Source: a virus. Taken from it: a DNA stretch of 33,251 nt. The position numbers were made by a program, and so were the translations under genes. Shown here piece after piece: positions 1 through 5,740 of the stretch. The stretch's first letter is position 1. Every line of letters begins with the position of its first letter. Where the stretch lies: positions 1-33,251 of the IMG/VR virus record IMGVR_UViG_3300033388_001380; one strand, given 5' to 3'. The notes under the pieces were generated by a model, which ran no database searches, was not told the DNA's origin, and saw only the letters and a program-made list of their open reading frames with translations.

Positions 1-3
1 TAT

Positions 4-210
4 ATGTGTGAATATGTTACAGGTAACGCACATCCAGATGATCGTGATGATTATAAATTTGATATGTCAATGGACATCAAAGATGCGAAAGTATTTTACA
101 GCAGACAAGACGCATGGAATTTTCGCGAGGATGTTGAAAGGGCGCAGACTTGGCAGATAACGCCAATGTCAGCACTCAAAGTGTTTACTAGAAAGTTGAA
201 AAGCAAATGA
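4..210 (+). CDS. Small protein of a four-member phage paralogue family, member A
   Basis: Function unknown. The 68-residue product shares a pattern with the products at 2121, 2366 and 2671: an N-terminal YV.......HPDD stretch (also in the 2366 protein), a central (D/E)AKVF.(S/T)R..A motif and a basic C-terminus after a T....LF.A.L-like segment. The frame is still open at the window edge, so the true start may lie upstream; the ATG at 4 is kept because it puts HPDD at nearly the same distance from the start as in the 2366 paralogue. It overlaps the next gene by ATGA, which suggests translational coupling. No catalytic motif is visible. Confidence 0.6.
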   Translation: MCEYVTGNAHPDDRDDYKFDMSMDIKDAKVFYSRQDAWNFREDVERAQTWQITPMSALKVFTRKLKSK

Positions 211-353
211 GTGAAGAACTCTCTAAAGACGAAATCATTAAAGACCTTCGTGCAAGAATCGTTGACTTGGAGCTGAGGAATTATTGGAAGGAGTGGCGCG
301 AAGATATAACTCCTGAGGTATTTAAACACTATGGCTGGAAGGACTTTCGATGA
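207..353 (+). CDS. Hypothetical 48-residue protein
   Basis: Unrecognised charged protein. It starts on the ATG of an ATGA overlap with the stop of the upstream gene and ends in an ATGA overlap with the HAD-like gene, so it fills exactly the gap between two coupled genes. The first 22 residues (SEELSKDEIIKDLRARIVDLE) look helical and amphipathic; the C-terminal half is aromatic (YWKEWRED, HYGWKDF). The perfect fit between neighbours is the main argument that it is real. Confidence 0.6.
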   Translation: MSEELSKDEIIKDLRARIVDLELRNYWKEWREDITPEVFKHYGWKDFR

Positions 354-772
354 AAGTAGCATTCGACATACACGGTGTTACTGACACGTTCCCGGCGTTT
401 CAAGAAATGATACGCAGATACATGGACGATGATGGTGTAGAAGTACACATTGTCACTGGTGCGACATTTGAACGGACAAAAGAAGAGGTTGGTGACTTGA
501 TTGATTTGGACAGGCTCGACGGATTCTTTTCAATCACTGAGCATCTAGAGAGTAGACCAGACATTGAAGTTAAGTGGATCGACGGTCTGCCCTGGGCTGA
601 CGAGACAGCATGGAACAATGCAAAAGCAGACTACTGCTATGAGAACAGCATTGATATACTGTTCGATGATAGTCCAATTTATGCAGATACATTTGCAGAG
701 ATCAATACGATTTATTGTCAAGTGCATAATCCAGGAAGGAAATCATTCAAGACGAGGCCGAATACGAAATGA
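350..772 (+). CDS. HAD-like hydrolase family protein
   Basis: The 140 residues show the HAD-superfamily layout. Motif I is FDIHGVTDT with the nucleophile Asp6; motif II is IVTGA with Thr36 after a hydrophobic strand; a basic region with Lys75 follows; motif III is DILFDDSPIYAD with Asp106/Asp107. HAD phosphatases normally carry DxD in motif I, but here the second Asp is His (D-I-H), so the usual general acid/base is missing. Phosphatase activity is therefore doubtful; a nucleotide- or phosphate-binding role or altered chemistry is possible. There is no cap domain larger than about 40 residues. It is coupled by ATGA at both ends to tiny unknown genes, which do not suggest a substrate. Confidence 0.65.
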   Translation: MKVAFDIHGVTDTFPAFQEMIRRYMDDDGVEVHIVTGATFERTKEEVGDLIDLDRLDGFFSITEHLESRPDIEVKWIDGLPWADETAWNNAKADYCYENSIDILFDDSPIYADTFAEINTIYCQVHNPGRKSFKTRPNTK

Positions 773-903
773 ATAATATAATGGACATGGTGAAGTGTGT
801 GCGTTGTAGACTTTGGTTTCGTGCGCAGCAGATTGCAACACGATTCTGGCGCGAAACAGACAGAGGTCTATGTGACACTTGCGACAAGGTGGTGCGAAAA
901 TGA
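769..903 (+). CDS. Tiny zinc-ribbon-like protein
   Basis: 44 residues with two CxxC pairs: Cys10/Cys13 (KCVRC) and Cys35/Cys38 (LCDTC), separated by a basic/aromatic segment. This is the layout of a minimal zinc ribbon. Zinc binding is inferred from the spacing only. Start and stop both lie in ATGA overlaps with the neighbours, so the gene fills the gap between the HAD-like gene and the membrane protein at 900. Possible roles are nucleic-acid binding or inhibition of a host protein; nothing in the sequence decides. Confidence 0.55.
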   Translation: MNNIMDMVKCVRCRLWFRAQQIATRFWRETDRGLCDTCDKVVRK

Positions 904-1085
904 ACATACTAGACACAATAACACCAATGTTAATTGGTGTATTCTTTATACTGATGGCAATTGCACAATCTCGCTTAAGTTCGTTGCGATACAAGAATTC
1001 GTATCTTAATTCTACAATTGTTGTCTTCTGTGGCACTTACGGATTTATTGTTTTATATGGTGTTGTGCGAGGAGCAATGACATGA
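900..1085 (+). CDS. Small membrane protein, two predicted TM helices
   Basis: Unrecognised 61-residue protein. Two hydrophobic stretches (about residues 7-24 and 40-57) are separated by a polar, basic loop (SRLSSLRYKNSY). The ATG at 900 is chosen over an in-frame ATG at 879 because it forms the ATGA overlap seen throughout this operon. It is the first of a run of tiny membrane proteins. Holin-like, membrane-remodelling or superinfection-exclusion roles are possible but untested. Confidence 0.55.
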   Translation: MNILDTITPMLIGVFFILMAIAQSRLSSLRYKNSYLNSTIVVFCGTYGFIVLYGVVRGAMT

Positions 1086-1312
1086 GCTTAATGGATGACG
1101 TATTTGATCTCCGCGATCATTTGAAAGACACACCCCAAGCAGAGTTGCTTGATAATATCGAGACTCGTCTTTGGGCATACGAGGAATGGATTGACAAGCA
1201 CACGCCGCTACTGCAATCAGTAGTTGACTTTAAGAAGATAGTCTCAGAAGGTGATGATGCTGCAATCACAGCGTTGTTAGCAGCAGAGACTATCAGAGAG
1301 GAGAAAGAATAA
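1082..1312 (+). CDS. Hypothetical acidic helical protein
   Basis: 76 residues, soluble, acidic and predicted mostly helical (DDVFDLRDHLKDT, LLDNIETRLWAYEEWIDKH). The family is not recognised. The ATG overlaps the upstream stop as ATGA, and its own stop TAATG provides the A of the next ATG. The strong amphipathic helices suggest a small binding protein; no function is proposed. Confidence 0.6.
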   Translation: MSLMDDVFDLRDHLKDTPQAELLDNIETRLWAYEEWIDKHTPLLQSVVDFKKIVSEGDDAAITALLAAETIREEKE

Positions 1313-1500
1313 TGGACTTTATATGGGGTGCAATATTTATTTACGCAGCGACAAGGTTCTGGCGACATTACAAAAAGCCTTACGAATCTTCACGCGCTGA
1401 CATACGCATGATGGCAGTTCTCATTATGGTTTATTGTGGTGGGTATGGCGCGTACAATCTCTATCTCGGCTTTGGCGGAGCTCCGTGGGGAGGATTCTAA
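1312..1500 (+). CDS. Small membrane protein
   Basis: 62 residues with a hydrophobic N-terminus (FIWGAIFIYAATRFW), a basic cytoplasm-like loop (RHYKKPYESSRADIR) and a second hydrophobic segment (MMAVLIMVYCGGYGAYNLYLGF) ending in a glycine-rich tail. Two membrane passes are likely. It follows the preceding gene by a TAATG overlap and has a good purine-rich site (GAGGAGAAAG) just upstream. Function unknown. Confidence 0.6.
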   Translation: MDFIWGAIFIYAATRFWRHYKKPYESSRADIRMMAVLIMVYCGGYGAYNLYLGFGGAPWGGF

Positions 1501-1501
1501 A

Positions 1502-1603
1502 ATGAAATTCCCACTATACTTCTTCGGAGTTATAATTGTTTTCGCAGGGCCGCCGCTGTTGGGATTGTTTCTCATATGGTGCGGTTGGATGGCAGCAGAA
1601 TGA
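1502..1603 (+). CDS. Very small membrane protein (33 residues)
   Basis: Nearly the whole product is one hydrophobic helix (residues 4-28) with a short KFP start and an AAE end. The start follows the previous stop by one base, with GGGGAGG as ribosome-binding site, and the stop overlaps the next ATG (ATGA). Short but supported by this spacing. Function unknown; the size resembles single-pass phage regulators such as antiholins, which is only an analogy. Confidence 0.45.
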   Translation: MKFPLYFFGVIIVFAGPPLLGLFLIWCGWMAAE

Positions 1604-1773
1604 ATTATCTTATTGGATTTTGGTTTTTGTATGTTGCATGGAGCGACTTTAGAAACATGCTTGATCCTAACAGGCTATCACGCAGGGCTGTACAATTTCA
1701 ATCAGGAATACTAATGGTATTTGCATTAGTTATCGCATATGCATTTATTTTTCACGGTACACCGGCGCCATGA
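1600..1773 (+). CDS. Small membrane protein
   Basis: 57 residues, two predicted membrane helices (about 3-16 and 38-53) around a basic middle (RNMLDPNRLSRRAVQ). The ATG at 1600 overlaps the upstream stop as ATGA, which decides it over an in-frame codon at 1576. Not recognised. It belongs to the run of membrane miniproteins between 900 and 2124. Confidence 0.55.
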   Translation: MNYLIGFWFLYVAWSDFRNMLDPNRLSRRAVQFQSGILMVFALVIAYAFIFHGTPAP

Positions 1774-1904
1774 TTTTTTGGCTGGCATTATCATCTGTGA
1801 CCTTGCTAGTGATCGCAAATTTATTGAATGAGATACTTAGCGAGTTAAAGCTTGCTAAGAGAGACAGGGAAGACGCAAACTCACAAGGAAAGATCAATGA
1901 CTGA
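1770..1904 (+). CDS. Tiny single-pass membrane protein with charged tail
   Basis: 44 residues: one N-terminal membrane helix (FWLALSSVTLLVIANLL) followed by a charged helical tail (EILSELKLAKRDREDANSQ). Starts in an ATGA overlap at 1770 and overlaps the next gene by eight bases. The layout (N-terminal anchor plus a soluble coiled tail) resembles small phage spanin or anchor proteins, but no lipobox or proline-rich segment is visible, so this is not called. Confidence 0.5.
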   Translation: MIFWLALSSVTLLVIANLLNEILSELKLAKRDREDANSQGKIND

Positions 1905-2124
1905 ATTTACAATACAAATGTTAGAGTTAAGTGTTGCCGCTAGTGCGGCTGCTATTATTAGCTCTTACGTTACAACGAAAGTGCTTGCATTTAGAACACG
2001 CAAGAAACGTCGTGCAAGAGAAAATGCATTGCGCGATATTGCAAGTCACAAATGGGACACAGGCGAACACAACGATGCTGTAGTTATTACGCGCATCGCA
2101 TTGCGAGGGTTGGAGGGAGAGTGA
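1897..2124 (+). CDS. Small single-pass membrane protein
   Basis: 75 residues. A hydrophobic helix at about 8-27 is followed by a strongly basic stretch (FRTRKKRRARENALR), giving an N-out/C-in orientation by the positive-inside rule, then a soluble tail. The ATG at 1897 is preferred over one at 1852 because AAGGAAAG lies just upstream and because it limits the overlap with the 1770 gene. Function unknown. Confidence 0.55.
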   Translation: MTEFTIQMLELSVAASAAAIISSYVTTKVLAFRTRKKRRARENALRDIASHKWDTGEHNDAVVITRIALRGLEGE

Positions 2125-2369
2125 AGTACGCACTCGTACAAACTACTTACAGCCCACAGAGAGAAATGGTTGTAGAGTTATACTTGATGCCGCTGAATGC
2201 AGCGTACCAAACTAATGATTGGCCTCACACGACATTATTGGCAGATGCAATGATCTTTGATACGCTTCGTGAGGCATTAGCATACATAGATGATGAACGC
2301 ATAGACGCTCATAAAGTCGCAAGGATAGAAGATAAAGATTTGTTTGAAGCAAGGTTGGCAAGGACATGA
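2121..2369 (+). CDS. Small paralogue family, member B
   Basis: 82 residues from a GTG start at 2121, which overlaps the upstream TGA (GTGA) and has a very good GGAGGGAGA site before it. The product shares with the 4, 2366 and 2671 proteins the pattern KYA/KYV at the start, a central (A/D)A.(I/V)FDT..EA motif and a C-terminal (V)...D..LF.ARL ending. Three consecutive genes of this kind suggest tandem duplication followed by divergence. No known domain is recognised. Confidence 0.6.
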   Translation: MKYALVQTTYSPQREMVVELYLMPLNAAYQTNDWPHTTLLADAMIFDTLREALAYIDDERIDAHKVARIEDKDLFEARLART

Positions 2370-2674
2370 AGTACGTAATATATTCTAAACATCCAGATGA
2401 TATTGAATCAGACGCTAAGACTTTAGATAGAACAGTGCCTGTGTACTACAGGTCTACTACTTTCAAAAGTAGTGATTGGGATACGTACGGATCACAGCCT
2501 GCATTGACTAATAAATGGACGGTGAAGCTACGAGAAGCAAAGGTATTTGATACGAGGGTAGAAGCGATAGATTTATTTGAAAAGAATATAGAACAGAACG
2601 TTGCTATACCTAAATATATTCATATTGTTCAAGTCACTGATAAGCAGTTATTCAAAGCAAGGCTAGCAGCATGA
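2366..2674 (+). CDS. Small paralogue family, member C
   Basis: 102 residues. N-terminal KYVIYSKHPDD resembles member A; the centre has REAKVFDTRVEAIDLF; the end has VTDKQLFKARLAA. It starts and ends in ATGA overlaps with members B and D. It is the most complete version of the family and the best seed for a profile search. Function unknown; the alternating strand/helix pattern suggests a small alpha/beta fold. Confidence 0.65.
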   Translation: MKYVIYSKHPDDIESDAKTLDRTVPVYYRSTTFKSSDWDTYGSQPALTNKWTVKLREAKVFDTRVEAIDLFEKNIEQNVAIPKYIHIVQVTDKQLFKARLAA

Positions 2675-2937
2675 ACAACAGTCCTAACATTCCAGTTGAA
2701 GATCGCAAGTATGTATTGCGCTTTCCTAAGTCTCGCAGAGCCGCGTTAGCTGGCAGGGATAATTGGAAGTGGTACTATTATACGGGCAAGGAACCGACAG
2801 CTAAGATACACAAAGCAAAAACATTTAGTTTAAAATATGCAAAGGCAGCTAAACAATTTGCTCACACGACACACAGGTGTGAAATTAAACGAGTAACACA
2901 GAAGATGCTGTTTAAAGCAGCACTAAAAGGAAAATAA
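2671..2937 (+). CDS. Small paralogue family, member D
   Basis: 88 residues, strongly basic. It matches the family at KYVLRF near the N-terminus, KAKTFSLKYAKAAKQF in the centre and VTQKMLFKAALKGK at the end. The high Lys/Arg content, compared with neutral members B and C, suggests divergence toward nucleic-acid or membrane contact, but this is inference. ATGA overlap with member C and TAATG overlap with the next gene. Confidence 0.65.
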   Translation: MNNSPNIPVEDRKYVLRFPKSRRAALAGRDNWKWYYYTGKEPTAKIHKAKTFSLKYAKAAKQFAHTTHRCEIKRVTQKMLFKAALKGK

Positions 2938-3218
2938 TGAGTTTTCTACAATGGTACGGAATAGGAATTGTAATCTTACTGATGTTGTTTAGTTGGGAAG
3001 CACTCATCACGAACAATACAATAAAGAAAGCGATAGATGAAGTGTATGATGTATTCATACGCAAAGCAGATAAGTTATCGACTAGTGTTCTGCTTATAGT
3101 AGCATTGTTCGGTCCTCTCTTGCTTCCAGCGATAGGTTACTTCAAGTTTCGCTCATGGCAAGACAGTCTAGCAGTTGATGAGGATGACAACAGAGTTTAT
3201 CCGTGGAGTAAAGAATGA
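2937..3218 (+). CDS. Small membrane protein, two predicted TM helices
   Basis: 93 residues. Hydrophobic segments at about 6-20 (YGIGIVILLMLFSW) and 48-66 (STSVLLIVALFGPLLLPAIGYF) enclose an amphipathic loop (TIKKAIDEVYDVFIRKAD). The C-terminus is acidic and soluble. Starts within TAATG and ends in ATGA. Not recognised; two-helix topology is compatible with a class II holin, but no lysis gene is visible in the window to support that. Confidence 0.6.
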   Translation: MSFLQWYGIGIVILLMLFSWEALITNNTIKKAIDEVYDVFIRKADKLSTSVLLIVALFGPLLLPAIGYFKFRSWQDSLAVDEDDNRVYPWSKE

Positions 3219-3553
3219 GTGAAATAAGCATGTACAGAAAGGTATTGGGCTACATGGGTGGTGACAAGAAACAGCCTATCTATCAGCACATGAAAGGTGC
3301 GCTAGTAACTAATGCAGTTATTAGTTGTAGTCAATGCAGAGCGATGATTAGCGGACACAATGGGCCGCGACAGGATGCTTGGTGCATCAAGTGTACAGAC
3401 GATAAAGTTGTGACTGATGCAGAAGAAAAGGTAGCAGCAAGAAAGAAAGCTACTGCCGATGCATTAGCGAAAAAGAAAGCTGATGCAGAAGAAAAAGCAA
3501 AAAAGAAGGCCGAAGACGAAGCAAAATCTGACATAGATTTCACTAAACAATGA
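3215..3553 (+). CDS. Zinc-finger-like protein with Lys/Ala-rich helical tail
   Basis: 112 residues in two parts. The first (to about residue 62) has a four-cysteine finger: CSQC and CIKC about 20 residues apart, with His48 between them. The second (about 66-105) is a long, highly charged helix made of repeated K-K-A-D-A-E-E-K units, likely a single extended or coiled helix. Zinc binding is inferred from the cysteine spacing. ATGA overlaps on both sides. No family assigned. Confidence 0.6.
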   Translation: MSEISMYRKVLGYMGGDKKQPIYQHMKGALVTNAVISCSQCRAMISGHNGPRQDAWCIKCTDDKVVTDAEEKVAARKKATADALAKKKADAEEKAKKKAEDEAKSDIDFTKQ

Positions 3554-3873
3554 ACATGTATGCATGGCAAGAGGATGTGCTAAAGAAAGGCTTTAAGCCA
3601 GGCGAGCTTAGAGTTATTGCTGTGCAGCGGCAGACAGGCAAAAGTATGATTGCACAACACATGATACGATTCACTAGCTCATGGACAGAATGGAAACCAG
3701 AATGGACTTGGAAGACAAGAGTATCGTCTAGGAGCGGCAAGATTATTTGGGGTCGGATCATGGTGCGTACAAGTAAGTACGTTGTCAGTGCTGGTAAGCT
3801 AATACAACAGCGCGCCACTCCTGCAGAAGCACTAACGCAACAAAAAGAAGCATTCAAGAGGGCACTAAGTTAA
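3550..3873 (+). CDS. Short protein with degenerate P-loop
   Basis: 107 residues. The N-terminal third (AWQEDVLKKGFKPGELRVIA, then VQRQTGKSM) resembles the start of RecA/DnaB-like or terminase-like ATPase domains: a strand followed by a GKS loop. The Walker A consensus GxxxxGK(S/T) lacks its first glycine (Val in that place), and no Walker B or sensor motif follows, so it is too short for a full ATPase. It may be a truncated relative or a binding-only domain. The middle is Trp/Arg-rich. It sits between unknown genes with ATGA and TAATG overlaps. Confidence 0.55.
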   Translation: MNMYAWQEDVLKKGFKPGELRVIAVQRQTGKSMIAQHMIRFTSSWTEWKPEWTWKTRVSSRSGKIIWGRIMVRTSKYVVSAGKLIQQRATPAEALTQQKEAFKRALS

Positions 3874-4148
3874 TGAACACTCAACGAGCAATTGACGCAA
3901 TGGACAAGTGGTTGACTGAAAACTACGAAGACACAGCACCTAGAAAGATTCCAGGGTGCTATCGCGCAGCAATGACAGCAATAGAAGCTGGCTCTTATGG
4001 AGAAGCAGCACACTTGAGATGGATGATTGGTGAAATGAGAACAATGACAGACACAGAGAAATTGATGCGCTGGATTGGTTTCATGCAAGGTGCGCTCTGG
4101 AGTCTCGGGTTTGTTTCAATTGATGAATTTAGAGAAATGAATGGGTAA
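3873..4148 (+). CDS. Hypothetical helical protein
   Basis: 91 residues, predicted all-helical, moderately acidic, with several Trp and Met residues. No family recognised. Starts in a TAATG overlap with the upstream gene; its end overlaps the next gene by eight bases. Function not proposed. Confidence 0.6.
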   Translation: MNTQRAIDAMDKWLTENYEDTAPRKIPGCYRAAMTAIEAGSYGEAAHLRWMIGEMRTMTDTEKLMRWIGFMQGALWSLGFVSIDEFREMNG

Positions 4149-4386
4149 GCGATTCGAAATCAGCGGCAAGTACTTTCGTGTACGACGCGGCAAACTAGTA
4201 GAAATACCTGAGAAGTGGGAAGGTATTGTTGCTCGGCCACAAACTATACGTAAGCGTCAGAGCAAGCTTACCCGCAAGCAAAAGAACGGTGACATAAAGA
4301 ATAATTGGAACCGAGACTTTGGGTGTGGTAAATACTTGCAGTATAAGAGAGGTGAAGATGTTTTCGGTGATGAATATGAAATGTAA
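4141..4386 (+). CDS. Hypothetical basic protein
   Basis: 81 residues, strongly basic in the middle (RKRQSKLTRKQKNGDIKNNW), with a beta-rich N-terminus (KRFEISGKYFRVRRGKLVEI). Basic charge suggests nucleic-acid contact, which is inference. It overlaps the next gene by 29 bases in another frame. Confidence 0.55.
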   Translation: MGKRFEISGKYFRVRRGKLVEIPEKWEGIVARPQTIRKRQSKLTRKQKNGDIKNNWNRDFGCGKYLQYKRGEDVFGDEYEM

Positions 4387-4594
4387 AGAATGTATAGATG
4401 AAGGTAAAAAGAGTAAAGTTTTTCCAGGAGGCAGCAGTTGCACATTGATGTACTGCGCGCCGTTCTATGATGAGGATGGAAATTATCATCATCACGACAG
4501 CAATACGACTACGACTGACTATTCGTGCAGCAACGGGCATAGGTGGGTAGTTAGCTCACAAGGTCAATGCGGCAGTTGCGATTGGGGTCATTGA
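4358..4594 (+). CDS. Small Cys/His-rich protein, possible zinc binder
   Basis: 78 residues from the ATG at 4358, chosen because AGAGGTGAAG lies just upstream; an earlier in-frame codon at 4319 and later ATGs at 4370 and 4376 are alternatives. CKEC near the start and a terminal SCSNGH...CGSC-type cluster with an HHH run between (NYHHHD) could make one or two zinc sites. The middle contains PGG.S.TLMY..PFYDEDG, which looks like a conserved small phage protein, but I cannot name the family. Last gene before the promoter at 4614. Confidence 0.6.
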   Translation: MFSVMNMKCKECIDEGKKSKVFPGGSSCTLMYCAPFYDEDGNYHHHDSNTTTTDYSCSNGHRWVVSSQGQCGSCDWGH

Positions 4595-4613
4595 ACAACA
4601 GGAAATAAAGTGG

Positions 4614-4642
4614 TTGCTATCTAGGTGGTAGCATGTTATAAT
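4614..4642 (+). promoter_or_regulatory. Sigma70-type promoter with internal inverted repeat
   Basis: TTGCTA (4614-4619) and TATAAT (4637-4642) are separated by 17 bases: a near-consensus host-type promoter in the only gap of this small-gene region, 25 bases before the ATG at 4667. The spacer holds GCTATC (4616-4621) and GGTAGC (4627-4632), an inverted repeat with one G-T pair, which could be an operator or a weak terminator for the upstream operon. Confidence 0.65.
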
Positions 4643-4666
4643 TATTTTTTAATCAGAGTGATAATC

Positions 4667-4906
4667 ATGGCTAAGATGAAGAAAGAAGAAATCGCAGTTA
4701 AGTTTGCAGCATTGAGTGACGTTGCAAAGGCCAAAAACATCGAAAACAAGAACAAACGTTTTCTTCCTATGTCTCATGTTCGGCATCACAAGCTCCAAGA
4801 GTTTGGGTTGTACGATTATAAGACTAAACGATACACACTGGGCAGCATCCATTCTGGAAAGGCTCAGACAATCCTCAAAGAAATGCGAGAAATGTTGAAC
4901 AAGTAA
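4667..4906 (+). CDS. Hypothetical basic protein
   Basis: 79 residues, lysine-rich, beginning MAKMKKEEIAVKF. First gene behind the promoter at 4614-4642. The ATG at 4667 is preferred to an in-frame codon at 4625 because the latter lies inside the promoter. The sequence KRFLPMSHVRHHKLQEFGLY followed by KRYTLGSIHSGKAQTI has a small winged-helix-like look, but no family is assigned. Stop overlaps the next ATG (TAATG). Confidence 0.6.
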   Translation: MAKMKKEEIAVKFAALSDVAKAKNIENKNKRFLPMSHVRHHKLQEFGLYDYKTKRYTLGSIHSGKAQTILKEMREMLNK

Positions 4907-5163
4907 TGACCACTCAGCGAGAATTACTTGAGGATGAAGTACACACCGTTAATGAACAGTTGTATGCTTCATACAAACACATCGCAGAGTTGAATAAGCG
5001 CATTACTAAGTTAGAAGAAGAAATCAAAGGGACAGTCGATTTAATAGCACAGGCCGATACTGGCGGCGCGTTGCGCAATCACGAAAACAGTCGAATGAGA
5101 CTGCTCGTTGAAGACGCAAAGGATATGACTGAGAGATATAATCTGTTCAACTATTGGGACTAA
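4906..5163 (+). CDS. Small coiled-coil protein
   Basis: 85 residues. Residues 5-45 form a clear heptad pattern (LLEDEVHTVNEQLYASYKHI, then AELNKRITKLEEEI), so a coiled coil, probably a dimer. The rest is helical and charged. Starts in the TAATG overlap with the 4667 gene. Function unknown. Confidence 0.6.
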   Translation: MTTQRELLEDEVHTVNEQLYASYKHIAELNKRITKLEEEIKGTVDLIAQADTGGALRNHENSRMRLLVEDAKDMTERYNLFNYWD

Positions 5164-5165
5164 CT

Positions 5166-5420
5166 ATGTCTGAGCATGATCCTAACGATCCCGTAAAGAT
5201 TTCATTTACCGTTAAAGATGAAGCGATGGAACCGTGGTTCGATAAGCGAATTGCTGATCTGAAAGAGTATGATGCAGGATTTTATTGTCAGACTAACAGT
5301 TGGTTGCACGGAGTACTCTATACACTGACTACGACTCGCCGACACCTAGAACATGAAGACTTCAAGAAATTCATGTTCCAAGTAAAACTCAAGCTCGGTG
5401 AGGATGTTAAGATACGATGA
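5166..5420 (+). CDS. Hypothetical protein
   Basis: 84 residues from ATG 5166, just after the upstream stop; an in-frame TTG at 5154 would overlap that gene but has no better ribosome-binding site. The C-terminal part (F.KFMFQVKLKLGEDVKI) faintly resembles the same region of the next product (LDRFLFKLRLRFPNFVAH), so the two may be distant paralogues. Not otherwise recognised. Confidence 0.55.
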   Translation: MSEHDPNDPVKISFTVKDEAMEPWFDKRIADLKEYDAGFYCQTNSWLHGVLYTLTTTRRHLEHEDFKKFMFQVKLKLGEDVKIR

Positions 5421-5740
5421 AGAAACGTATAGAACGAAAGGTCTATTTCAAACTTCAATTCAGTCTAGGCAAAGTAACTTCCGAAGATGTTGATTGGGTG
5501 CGTGAAGCAATGGAAGCATTAGAGACTTGTCCTGCGATAATGAAGTGCTTTCAGAATACTAGCGTATCTGTATTTGATGGTAACGGTTCATGGAATAGAC
5601 TAGACAATACTAATCCAGATTTTACTGTGTACTATCGTGAGGAATCAGTAGATGCACTTGACAGATTTTTATTCAAGTTGAGACTTCGATTCCCTAACTT
5701 TGTTGCTCACACTTCGCAAACACTTCAAGAACACTTTTAA
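5417..5740 (+). CDS. Hypothetical protein
   Basis: 107 residues; starts in an ATGA overlap. Alternating strands and helices suggest a small alpha/beta domain. Its stop TAA lies within the stop of the oppositely oriented gp5 gene (shared TTAA at 5737-5740), so the two genes meet tail to tail with no terminator between them. Function unknown. Confidence 0.55.
   Translation: MKKRIERKVYFKLQFSLGKVTSEDVDWVREAMEALETCPAIMKCFQNTSVSVFDGNGSWNRLDNTNPDFTVYYREESVDALDRFLFKLRLRFPNFVAHTSQTLQEHF

Noticed and set aside
3550-3873. Functional ATPase such as a helicase or terminase
   Set aside because: The P-loop lacks its first glycine and the protein is too short for Walker B and sensor motifs.
5154-5165. TTG start for the gene at 5166
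   Set aside because: No better ribosome-binding site and an ATG is available four codons later, just after the upstream stop.
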